Shown here: piece by piece, positions 6,789 through 13,486 of the stretch
Layout of the letters: each line of letters starts with the position of its first letter
Numbering within the stretch: the stretch's first letter is position 1
Assembly (NCBI GenBank): GCA_017960065.1
Contig: JAGCZK010000113.1
Location: 1 to 13,664 of the forward strand
Reading direction: 5' to 3'
Origin: Paludibacteraceae bacterium
GTDB taxonomy: Bacteria > Bacteroidota > Bacteroidia > Bacteroidales > Paludibacteraceae
DNA length: 13,664 bases
The notes under the pieces: generated by a model
What the model was told of the DNA's origin: nothing
What the model saw: only the letters and a program-made list of their open reading frames with translations
The model's database searches: none
Translations under genes and position numbers: made by a program

Positions 6789-8210
6789 TTACCGAACCAG
6801 CGATAAGAGATAGCGTTCGATCAGCTTCTGCACCTCGCGGTTGCTGCCGGCGGCATTGTTGACCACCATCGAAAACGCCCACACACGCTTGTCATCGACA
6901 AAGATATAGCCCGCATACGCCTTGAGATGCGCAATCGTGCCAGACTTGGCATACACCTTGCCCGCCAGGCGCGAACCCGCCAAAAAAGACTTCAGCGTAC
7001 CCGAGCGGCCGGCCACCGGCAGCGAAGCCAGCAAGTCCCCAAAATGCGGAGAGCGGTACATATAGCGCAGCACCCCCACCAAATTTTGTGGCGACAAACC
7101 GTTTTGCGGCGCCAAACCGCTACCGTCAACAATAATCGAGTGCGACAAATCCACCCCGCGGCCGCGCCAGCACTCCACCACCCGGCTGCGTGCCACAGCC
7201 AGCGAGCCGGCCTCGTCCGAAGCCAACGAGCGGAAAACCGACTCCGCAAACAAATTGTTGGAATTCAAATTGGTTTCGGCCACCACCGCCGACAACACAG
7301 GCGAGCGGTGCTCGAACAAAACCCTGCGCGGCGAGGCGGCAGGCACCGTCGAACTCGACGCAGCGCCGTCGACCGCAACCCCAGCCTCCAGCAGGCGGGC
7401 ACGCAACTGCTGCGCCAACACCAGACCCGGATCGGGCATGTCGAGCTTGACACGGAACATGCCCCGGTTCGAAGGAATCTCACCCGTGAGCAGACGGTAC
7501 GCATCCATCGGACGGCCGTAGCCATAGGCATTGTCGCCCTTCACACCGGTGCATCGCACCCTGCTCTCAACCAGCAAGCCATCGACCGACGGCTCCGTTT
7601 TCAACACCGAAGCCACCGAAGCAGAATCGCCCGAAGCCAGATAAACATGGAGCGTATTGTCTTGAAACGAGAGCGGATAAATCCCCGAAGCATAATAATT
7701 GCCCATATCCTCCCAAAGCCAACCGGGATTGACCGCCTCATCGTTGTTCCAAGCCGAAAGGTCGGCCACCACCTGCCCCGACACCTTGCCGACCCCCAGC
7801 GACAGCAGCTGCGAGGCACATTCGGCCAAAAAATCGCCCGAGGCCAGTTTGCGGCTGCACAAGCTGGGATCACCCGAGCCGCGCACATACAAATTGCCTT
7901 GCAGCACCCCGTCGACAATATCGCCGTCGGTTTCCAAACAGGTGCTCCATTGAAACGACTCGCCCAAAAGTTCGAGGGCGGTTGAGGTGGTCAGCACCTT
8001 CATGGTCGAAGCCGTCGGCAGCAAACGGTTGTCGCCATAGGCGTCAATCACCTCACCCGTATGGACATCGACGACAAGTACCCCCACGTTGGCATCGGCC
8101 GTGAGCGGGTTTTCGCCGAAGAACTGCGCCGCCGGGGCCGCCAGCCCCAAACAGGGCACGGCCAGGCCAAAGGCCAGACTGAGCGACAGGACAGAAGACA
8201 AAATTTTCAT
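6789..8210 (-). CDS. dacB: D-alanyl-D-alanine carboxypeptidase/endopeptidase DacB (PBP4, peptidase S13)
   Basis: A 473-residue periplasmic penicillin-binding protein of the S13 family, which removes the terminal D-Ala from peptidoglycan stems and can cleave 4-3 cross-links. The signal peptide spans about 1-25 (LAFGLAVPCLGLAAPAA). The active-site triad is complete: STMK (68-71, nucleophile Ser68, Lys71), SNN (317-319), and KSGT (422-425). The stretch between SxxK and SxN is the long insertion typical of PBP4-type enzymes, and GSGLAPQNGLSP (363-374) is also characteristic. The N-terminal ATG at 8210 starts directly with the signal peptide. The gene is convergent with the secreted two-repeat protein; the 31 bp between their stops hold no clear terminator hairpin. 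It is divergent from the glycerate kinase gene. Confidence 0.96.
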   Translation of the reverse strand: MKILSSVLSLSLAFGLAVPCLGLAAPAAQFFGENPLTADANVGVLVVDVHTGEVIDAYGDNRLLPTASTMKVLTTSTALELLGESFQWSTCLETDGDIVDGVLQGNLYVRGSGDPSLCSRKLASGDFLAECASQLLSLGVGKVSGQVVADLSAWNNDEAVNPGWLWEDMGNYYASGIYPLSFQDNTLHVYLASGDSASVASVLKTEPSVDGLLVESRVRCTGVKGDNAYGYGRPMDAYRLLTGEIPSNRGMFRVKLDMPDPGLVLAQQLRARLLEAGVAVDGAASSSTVPAASPRRVLFEHRSPVLSAVVAETNLNSNNLFAESVFRSLASDEAGSLAVARSRVVECWRGRGVDLSHSIIVDGSGLAPQNGLSPQNLVGVLRYMYRSPHFGDLLASLPVAGRSGTLKSFLAGSRLAGKVYAKSGTIAHLKAYAGYIFVDDKRVWAFSMVVNNAAGSNREVQKLIERYLLSLVR

Positions 8211-8232
8211 GGACGAGCTTGTTTTTTCAAGG

Positions 8233-8240
8233 CGAAGATA
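8233..8240 (-). promoter_or_regulatory. Probable dacB -7 element
   Basis: The minus strand reads TATCTTCG, one mismatch from TAnnTTTG, with a start expected near 8228 and a leader of about 18 nt. A TTTG (minus strand, 8263-8266) lies 22 bp upstream, slightly more than the 20 bp of the best promoters in this window. Confidence 0.45.
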
Positions 8241-8273
8241 ACATTTTTTCCCGTATCTTTTTCAAAAAAGTTG

Positions 8274-8281
8274 TATCTTTA
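8274..8281 (+). promoter_or_regulatory. Probable glycerate kinase -7 element
   Basis: TATCTTTA differs from TAnnTTTG at the last base only and lies 22 bp before the ATG at 8304, the same geometry as the thiL promoter. A second TATCTTT sits exactly 20 bp upstream (8254), and AAGATA (8235-8240) is its inverted copy in the dacB promoter. No -33 TTTG is evident. Confidence 0.4.
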
Positions 8282-8303
8282 CCCCAAATGTCACTCCAAC
8301 ACG

Positions 8304-9296
8304 ATGCGCGCAATACTTGCATTCGATTCGTTTAAGGGCTGCCTGACAGCCGATGCTGTTTGCGAGGCGGCTGCCGCCGGATTCCTCCCCGACGACCGCC
8401 TTTGCCTGCTGCCGCTTTCGGACGGCGGCGAAGGCTTTGCCCGACTGCTTACGCAAAATGCCGGCGGCCAGTGGCTCAGCGCACCGACGCAAGACCCGCT
8501 CGGACGGCCCATCCTTGCCGGATACGGCCTGAACGGCGACACGGCGGTCATCGAAGTGGCTGCGGCGACCGGCCTCGGTCGGTTGCGTCAGGAAGAGCGC
8601 GACCCCCTGCAAACCAGTTCGTACGGCACGGGGCTGCTGATTGCCAATGCCATCGGACGCGGCTGCAAGCAGATTCTGCTCGGATTGGGAGGCAGTGCCA
8701 CCAACGACGGCGGTGCCGGGCTGGTCGAAGCGGTCGGCGATTTGCTACGCCGGCACGCGGTGGGGCTCACCGCCTGCTACGACACCGAAATCCGCTTTGC
8801 CGAAGCCACGGCACTCTACGGCCCGCAAAAAGGCGTGAACGAAACCAATCGCGCCCAGGTGGAGCAACGCATGCGCGACCTGGAGCGGCGGTACGGGCCT
8901 GAACGGATGCAGCAGGCCGGCACCGGCGCGGCCGGAGGCATCGGGGGCGCAGTCGTGTATTTGGGCGGCCGCCTGAAGCCGGGAGCCGATGTGCTGCTCG
9001 ACCAGGTGCATTTCGAAACGCTCATACGCGATTTACAGGCCGACCTCATCCTCACCGGCGAAGGTTGCTTCGACCGTCAGACGCTCACGGGCAAGCTTCC
9101 GCTGAAGGTGGCCCTGCGCGCTTCGGTGCCGGTTTACGCATTAGCCGGAAAGGTTATGGTGACCAGCGACCCTCATTTTCAGGAGATTATCGCCGTCACG
9201 CCCGAAGGCACCCCACCCGACGTGGCGCTTCGGCCCGACTTTGCCCAGCAGCAGATTACCCGCCAGGTCCGCCTCCTACGCCAGCGCCTCGCGTAA
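8304..9296 (+). CDS. Glycerate kinase, short variant (type I, GlxK/GarK family)
   Basis: A 330-residue cytosolic kinase that phosphorylates D-glycerate with ATP. Family hallmarks are FDSFKGCLTA (7-16), LSDGGEGF (39-45), IEVAAATGL (83-91), YGTGLLI (107-113), GLGGSATNDGGAGL (127-140), YGPQKG (172-177), GTGAAGGIGGAVVYLG (206-221), LILTGEGCFDRQTLTGK (248-264) and YALAGKV. Most family members are about 370-380 residues. The shortfall lies mainly between EAVGDLL (142-148) and the cytosine-rich segment encoding ACYDTEIRFAEATALYGPQKG, where the usual lid-side segment containing the extended 'G-ARI' loop is largely missing. Conserved motifs on both sides are intact, so it is probably an active short form rather than a pseudogene. 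The start at 8304 is chosen because the longer in-frame version overlaps dacB and its promoter. Confidence 0.93.
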   Translation: MRAILAFDSFKGCLTADAVCEAAAAGFLPDDRLCLLPLSDGGEGFARLLTQNAGGQWLSAPTQDPLGRPILAGYGLNGDTAVIEVAAATGLGRLRQEERDPLQTSSYGTGLLIANAIGRGCKQILLGLGGSATNDGGAGLVEAVGDLLRRHAVGLTACYDTEIRFAEATALYGPQKGVNETNRAQVEQRMRDLERRYGPERMQQAGTGAAGGIGGAVVYLGGRLKPGADVLLDQVHFETLIRDLQADLILTGEGCFDRQTLTGKLPLKVALRASVPVYALAGKVMVTSDPHFQEIIAVTPEGTPPDVALRPDFAQQQITRQVRLLRQRLA

Positions 9297-9308
9297 TATT
9301 CCCGCATA

Positions 9309-9333
9309 ATTATTTGTAACATTGGCAAATAAT
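9309..9333. repeat. Perfect dyad overlapping the rplY promoter
   Basis: ATTATTTG (9309-9316) and CAAATAAT (9326-9333) are perfect inverted copies around a 9-nt spacer. The left arm contains the TTTG -33 element and the right arm ends 3 bp before the -7 element, so a protein bound here would block RNA polymerase. As RNA the dyad could instead form a weak A/U-rich hairpin after the glycerate kinase stop, but it has no T run. Confidence 0.5.
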
Positions 9334-9344
9334 CACTACCTTTG
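9313..9344 (+). promoter_or_regulatory. Full-consensus promoter of the rplY operon
   Basis: TTTG (9313-9316) and TACCTTTG (9337-9344) are separated by 20 bp, identical in spacing and -7 sequence to the tRNA-Ala promoter. Transcription should begin near 9349, giving a leader of about 88 nt before rplY. A perfect dyad overlaps the -33 element. Confidence 0.8.
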
Positions 9345-9348
9345 CACC

Positions 9349-9412
9349 GCTTTTGAAAAACAGTGTGATGGGAATCGGGTCGCCAACACCAAAAGCACAA
9401 CGATTGACCCGA
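9349..9412 (+). promoter_or_regulatory. Structured rplY leader RNA (candidate pseudoknot or switch)
   Basis: Two perfect 7-bp complementary pairs interleave. GCTTTTG (9349-9355) pairs with CAAAAGC (9390-9396), and TCGGGTC (9375-9381) with GACCCGA (9406-9412). The order A-B-A'-B' is that of an H-type pseudoknot, or of two alternative helices. Connecting segments are 19, 8 and 9 nt. Helix A would begin at the predicted 5' end of the transcript. The following 24 nt to the rplY ATG are A/U-rich and unpaired. Autogenous control of rplY is known in E. coli; any such role here is inference. Confidence 0.45.
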
Positions 9413-9436
9413 ATTTGAGTAACACAATTTTATCTT

Positions 9437-10012
9437 ATGAAAACATTTGAATTGAGCGGCGTTGTACGCAACGACCTCGGCAGAAAAGCTGCCAAAGCCA
9501 TCCGTATCGAAGAGAGCATCCCCTGCGTACTCTACGGAGGAAAAGACAACGTGAACTTTACCGTAAAAGAAGGCGACGTGCGCAAACTGATCTACACGCC
9601 GACCATCTACCAAGTGAAATTGAGCATCGACGGCAAAGAATACCTGGCCGTGTTGAAAGACATCCAATTCCACCCGGTAACCGATAAAATCCTCCACATC
9701 GACTTCCTCGAAGTGGACGCCAAAAAACCCATTGTATTTGCCGTTCCTATCAAAACCGAAGGTTTGGCTGCAGGTGTACGCGCCGGTGGCAAACTCGTTT
9801 TGGAAGTACGCAAACTGAAAGTGAAAGCCCTCTGCAAAGACATCCCCGAATGCTTGGTTGTCAATGTGGAAAACCTCGAGTTGGGCAAAACCATCAAAGC
9901 TGGCGAACTTTCGTTCCCCAACCTGCAAATCGTAAACAACAAAGAAACCCTGGTTGTTGGCGTTAAAATGACCCGCGCCGCCCGTGGTGCCGCCGCAGCC
10001 GCCGAAAAATAA
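9437..10012 (+). CDS. rplY: 50S ribosomal protein L25 (general stress protein Ctc type)
   Basis: This 191-residue protein is the long, two-domain (TL5/Ctc) form of L25, which binds the loop E/helix region of 5S rRNA in the large subunit. The N-terminal L25 domain spans about 1-92 and includes GRKAAKAIRIEESIPCVLYGG and HPVTDKILHIDFLEV. The C-terminal TL5 domain spans about 98-180 (VPIKTEGLAAGVRAGGKLVLEVRKLKV onward). The tail is basic and alanine-rich, a common lineage-variable feature. E. coli L25 has only the first domain. The gene leads an operon with pth beginning 6 bp after its stop. A consensus promoter and an unusual structured leader precede it. Confidence 0.97.
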   Translation: MKTFELSGVVRNDLGRKAAKAIRIEESIPCVLYGGKDNVNFTVKEGDVRKLIYTPTIYQVKLSIDGKEYLAVLKDIQFHPVTDKILHIDFLEVDAKKPIVFAVPIKTEGLAAGVRAGGKLVLEVRKLKVKALCKDIPECLVVNVENLELGKTIKAGELSFPNLQIVNNKETLVVGVKMTRAARGAAAAAEK

Positions 10013-10018
10013 GACTGA

Positions 10019-10585
10019 ATGTCGAAATTTTTGATTGTTGGCTTGGGTAATATCGGCCCCGAATACGCGGCCACCCGGCACAACATAGGCTTTATGATGT
10101 TGGATGCCTTTGCCAAGGCGTCCAACATTGTTTTTTCGGACAAACGCTACGGAGCCGTAGCCGAATGCCGCCTCAAAAACCAACAACTGGTGCTGCTCAA
10201 GCCCAACACCTACATGAACTTGAGCGGCAACGCCGTACGCTATTGGATGCAGCAGGAGCAGATCGAGCTCGACCACCTGTTGGTGCTCGTCGACGACCTG
10301 GCCCTGCCCTTCGGCGCCCTGCGCCTCAAAGGCAAAGGATCCAATGCCGGACACAACGGTCTGGGCAACATCCAAGAACTACTCGGCACCGACGCCTACG
10401 CCCGTCTGCGGTTCGGATTGGGCAACGACTACCCCAAAGGCGCGCAAATCGACTTTGTCTTGGGGCAATTCACCCAAGAGCAGCAAAGCCAGCTGCCCGA
10501 GCGGCTCGACATCGCCGTCGAAATCATCCGCAGTTTCTGCCTCGCCGGCATCGAACGCACCATGTGTCAGTTCAACAACAAATAA
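10019..10585 (+). CDS. pth: Peptidyl-tRNA hydrolase
   Basis: A 188-residue cytosolic enzyme that cleaves the ester bond of peptidyl-tRNAs dropped from ribosomes, recycling tRNA. The expected residues are present: Asn11 in GLGNIGPEY, catalytic His21 in TRHNIGF, Asn67 in KPNTYMNLSG, Asp93 in LVDDLALPFG and Asn113 in GHNGLGNI. Length is normal for bacterial Pth. It sits 6 bp after rplY and 7 bp before the Hsp15-like gene. Linkage of rplY and pth is widespread in bacteria and supports a single translation-related transcript. Confidence 0.98.
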   Translation: MSKFLIVGLGNIGPEYAATRHNIGFMMLDAFAKASNIVFSDKRYGAVAECRLKNQQLVLLKPNTYMNLSGNAVRYWMQQEQIELDHLLVLVDDLALPFGALRLKGKGSNAGHNGLGNIQELLGTDAYARLRFGLGNDYPKGAQIDFVLGQFTQEQQSQLPERLDIAVEIIRSFCLAGIERTMCQFNNK

Positions 10586-10592
10586 ACAAAGC

Positions 10593-11000
10593 ATGGAAGC
10601 CCAACGCATCGACAAATGGCTGTGGACCATGCGGTTTTTCAAAACCCGCAGCATCGCCACCGAAGCCTGCAAGAAAGGCCGCATTCTGGTCGGCGGCGTA
10701 CAGGTCAAACCCTCGTACACCGTTACCACCGGCACCGTAGTGCAGGTAAAGCGTCCCCCGGTCACCTACTCGTACAGCATCATGCAGCTGGCCACCGGAC
10801 GCCTCGGCGCCAAACTGCTGGGCGAATACATGATCGACATCACCCCGGCCGACGAGTTGGCAAAGCTCAACGCCTTGCGCCAGTCGGGCTTCAAAGACCG
10901 CGACCCCGGACTCGGCCGCCCCACCAAAAAAGAGCGCCGCGACCTCGACGAATTTTGGGAGAGCTCTTTTTTTGACGATGATTTCTTTAACGAAGAATAA
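10593..11000 (+). CDS. hslR: S4-domain RNA-binding protein, Hsp15/HslR-like
   Basis: A 135-residue protein with an N-terminal S4 RNA-binding fold (about 5-50; RIDKWLWTMRFFKTRSIATE, then GRILVGGVQVKPSYTV) and a basic C-terminal region with RPTKKERRDLDEFW. Both blocks align by eye with E. coli Hsp15, including the RPxKKERRDL motif and similar length (133 there). Hsp15 binds free 50S subunits blocked by peptidyl-tRNA and helps them return to translation; the same role is inferred here and fits its position 7 bp after pth. The C terminus (FFDDDFFNEE) is acidic and aromatic, unlike E. coli. The start at 10593 is the only ATG placing the S4 domain at the N terminus without overlapping pth. Confidence 0.9.
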   Translation: MEAQRIDKWLWTMRFFKTRSIATEACKKGRILVGGVQVKPSYTVTTGTVVQVKRPPVTYSYSIMQLATGRLGAKLLGEYMIDITPADELAKLNALRQSGFKDRDPGLGRPTKKERRDLDEFWESSFFDDDFFNEE

Positions 11001-11010
11001 CGTCCGCCTG

Positions 11011-12948
11011 ATGAAAAACGCAAGCAAAGCCCTACAACCCCTGTGCAGTGTATGCAGCAACCTGCTGCTGATTTATCTGGTTTACACCCTGTTACGCCTG
11101 ATCTTCTACTGGAGCAACCGCTCGCTGTTTCCGACCACCGGCGCCGGCGACCTGTTTTGGATCTGCCTCAACGGGCTGCGTTTTGACACCACCGCCATCT
11201 TGTACCTGGCGGCCCCCTACCTGATACTGGCCCTGCTCCCCCTGCCCATGCGCGACAAGGCCGGCTACCAAAAATGCTGCAAAGCCCTGTTTCTGACGGG
11301 AGCCTTTATCGGCATTTTCATCAATTGCTGCGACATTCCGTACTTCAACTTCACCCTGCAGCGCACAACCTGCAATTTCTTCACCAAATTCGACAGCGAC
11401 GGCCATGTGGCCCCCATTATCGCCATGGGATTGGTCAAATACTGGTATCTGAGCCTGTTTCTGATTGCCTCGATGATCGGGCTGGCTCGCTTTTACCGCC
11501 CCGTCCGCCACGAAGGGCAACCCGAAGGGAAAACCGCCTACCTGCTGCTGCACAGCGGCATTTTTGTATTGGCACTCGTCGTGAGTGTGATCGGTATCCG
11601 CGGCTGGAAACTCGTCGGACAACCCTTGGGCGTCAACGACGCTTCGGCCTATTGCAAACCCATCGAGCGCCCGCTGGTCACCAACACGGTGTTCACCCTG
11701 ATACGCACCATCGACAACCGCTACCTCGTGGCCGACCGCAAAGCCTACTTCGACGATCAGGCCGCACTCGAGGCCGTGTTCAACCCCATCAGCCAGGCTC
11801 CGGCCAAAGGTCCGGCCCGCTACGACAACGTGGTCATTTTCATCCTCGAAGGGTTTTCGAAAGAATTTGTCGGGTTTTTCCATCCCGAAAACAAAGCCTA
11901 CGGCAACGGCAGCGGCTGGACACCGTTTTTAGACTCGCTGCTGGCCAACAGCTACACCTTCACCCAAAGCTTTGCCAACGGCAAAATTTCGGTCGAATCG
12001 GTTCCTGCCGTACTGGCCGGCATTCCGATGGGCATCGACCTGCAGCTGACACAACCCTACGCCACCCAGTCGATCGGGTCGCTGCCGATACGCCTCAAAG
12101 AGCGTGGCTACCGCACCTCGTACTTCCACAACTCGGCACGCACGACACTGGGCATACACGCCTTTATGCAAACCTTGGGCATCGACGAATACTATGCCCT
12201 CGAAGACTACCCCGATCAAAGCCAGTTCGACGGAACCTGGGGCATCTGGGACGAAGAGTTCATGCAATACATGGCCCAGCACCTCGACACCCTGCCCCAA
12301 CCGTTTTTGAGCGGCATTTTCACGACCACCTCGCACCACCCTTTCAACCTGCCCGAGCGCTATCGCGACAGCCTGCCGACCGGCACGGTGCCCATGCACC
12401 AGAGCGTTGCCTACACCGACATGGCGCTGCGCCGTTTCTTCGAACGCGTCCGCGACACCGACTGGTATCCCAACACGCTGTTTGTCATCACAGCCGACCA
12501 CACCAACGACCTGTGCCAAAAGTCGTCGATCAACCCGCGGGGGTTCTACGAGATTCCCATCCTGTTTTTCCACCCGGGCGACACGCTGCTGCGCGGCGTG
12601 GACTCGACCCACATCATGCAGCAGACCGACATCTACCCTTCGGTGCTGGCCTACCTCAACGACACGACCAAATGCCTGAGTTTCGGATGCAATGTGTTTG
12701 ACACCCCGGCCAAAGAGACGTTTGCCTTCAACTACTACAACCCCTACTGGCAGTTGTACCAAGACAGCCTGCTGCTGCAATTCGACGGCCAACAATGCGT
12801 CGGTCTGTACAACTACCTGTCGGACACCTACCTCAACGACAACCTGCTGGATTCTCATCCGCGGGCCGAAATGATGGAACGGCGCATCAAGGCCATGTTG
12901 CAACAATACATGAACCGTATCCTCGACAATGACCTGCAAGCGAGATAA
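11011..12948 (+). CDS. LtaS-like membrane sulfatase-fold phosphotransferase
   Basis: A 645-residue inner-membrane enzyme of the alkaline phosphatase superfamily, LTA-synthase/MdoB-like group. About five membrane helices occupy 17-35, 58-80, 92-108, 143-160 and 177-197, followed by a large periplasmic sulfatase-fold domain from about 270. Metal and catalytic candidates are Glu280 in VVIFILEGFS, Ser327 in NGKISVESVPAVLAG (at the position of the Thr nucleophile of LtaS), His442/His443 in TTTSHHPF, and Asp496-His497 in FVITADHTND. Such enzymes move phosphoglycerol or phosphoethanolamine head groups onto polymers or glycans; the acceptor here is unknown. ATG 11011, 10 bp after the hslR stop, is preferred to an in-frame ATG at 10972 that would overlap hslR by 29 bp. 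It is the last gene of the rplY operon; the 127 bp after it carry no clear terminator. Confidence 0.9.
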   Translation: MKNASKALQPLCSVCSNLLLIYLVYTLLRLIFYWSNRSLFPTTGAGDLFWICLNGLRFDTTAILYLAAPYLILALLPLPMRDKAGYQKCCKALFLTGAFIGIFINCCDIPYFNFTLQRTTCNFFTKFDSDGHVAPIIAMGLVKYWYLSLFLIASMIGLARFYRPVRHEGQPEGKTAYLLLHSGIFVLALVVSVIGIRGWKLVGQPLGVNDASAYCKPIERPLVTNTVFTLIRTIDNRYLVADRKAYFDDQAALEAVFNPISQAPAKGPARYDNVVIFILEGFSKEFVGFFHPENKAYGNGSGWTPFLDSLLANSYTFTQSFANGKISVESVPAVLAGIPMGIDLQLTQPYATQSIGSLPIRLKERGYRTSYFHNSARTTLGIHAFMQTLGIDEYYALEDYPDQSQFDGTWGIWDEEFMQYMAQHLDTLPQPFLSGIFTTTSHHPFNLPERYRDSLPTGTVPMHQSVAYTDMALRRFFERVRDTDWYPNTLFVITADHTNDLCQKSSINPRGFYEIPILFFHPGDTLLRGVDSTHIMQQTDIYPSVLAYLNDTTKCLSFGCNVFDTPAKETFAFNYYNPYWQLYQDSLLLQFDGQQCVGLYNYLSDTYLNDNLLDSHPRAEMMERRIKAMLQQYMNRILDNDLQAR

Positions 12949-13044
12949 CGTCCATTTTATCCTTCGTTCGGCATAGGCCCCCAAAAAACCGTACCATATT
13001 GAATCAGAACCTTTGAACATCACCAACTTTCAAGAAAGATTTTG

Positions 13045-13052
13045 TATTTTTG
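13045..13052 (+). promoter_or_regulatory. Promoter -7 element for rhuM
   Basis: TATTTTTG matches TAnnTTTG exactly; transcription from about 13057 would give a 19-nt leader before the GTG at 13076. No TTTG lies at the correct -33 distance (the nearest, 13012-13015, is 29 bp away). The rest of 12949-13044 shows no gene or hairpin that I can support. Confidence 0.5.
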
Positions 13053-13075
13053 CATACCCGTAAAAACTAACACTT

Positions 13076-13486
13076 GTGGAAGAAAACAAAATCTTAATCT
13101 ACCAAACCGAAGACGGTCGCACCCAAATCGACGTCCGGCTCGAGAACGACACCGTATGGCTGACACAGGCACAAATGGTAAAATTGTTTGGATCGTCTAG
13201 AACAAACATCTTAGAGCACATTCAGCACATATACAAGGTCAATGAACTCGACGAATCCTCAACCTGTCGGAAATTCCGACAAGTTCGACTAGAGGGAAAA
13301 CGAATGGTTAACCGCGAAACGACCATGTACAATTTAGACATGATCATATCCGTTGGATATCGAGTCAACACCATACGAGGTGTTAAATTTCGTCAATGGG
13401 CAAACAATGTTCTCAAAAACTTTCTCGTCAAAGGGTATGCCATTAACGAACGCATCCGCAAAGAACAGATTGGAGAACTGCGCCAA
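13076..13486 (+). pseudogene. rhuM: rhuM-family gene, 3'-truncated
   Basis: From a GTG start at 13076 about 137 codons encode the N-terminal part of a RhuM-family protein. It begins EENKILIYQTEDGRTQIDVR, followed by ENDTVWLTQAQMVKLFGSSR (winged-helix region, about 23-42), YNLDMIISVGYRVN (85-98), RGVKFRQWANNVLKNFLVKG (101-120) and YAINERIRKEQIGELRQ. Full RhuM proteins are usually over 300 residues. After Gln137 the frame stays open to the window end but becomes an arginine/proline-rich translation of GC-rich DNA and no longer resembles RhuM. Beyond that point a different frame encodes metallopeptidase sequence. RhuM was first noted in Salmonella SPI-3; relatives occur near mobile and restriction loci, and the biochemical role is unsettled. 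The promoter and 5' end are intact. Confidence 0.7.

Noticed and set aside
8061..8303. N-terminal extension of glycerate kinase to 8061
   Set aside because: It would overlap the dacB signal-peptide region and both promoters; the kinase family begins at MRAILAFDSFKG.
11274..13026. Long open frames in other frames and on the minus strand across the LtaS-like gene
   Set aside because: They are low-complexity shadows (Arg/His/Pro-rich or Val/Gln-rich) of a gene whose own frame carries membrane helices and a metal site.
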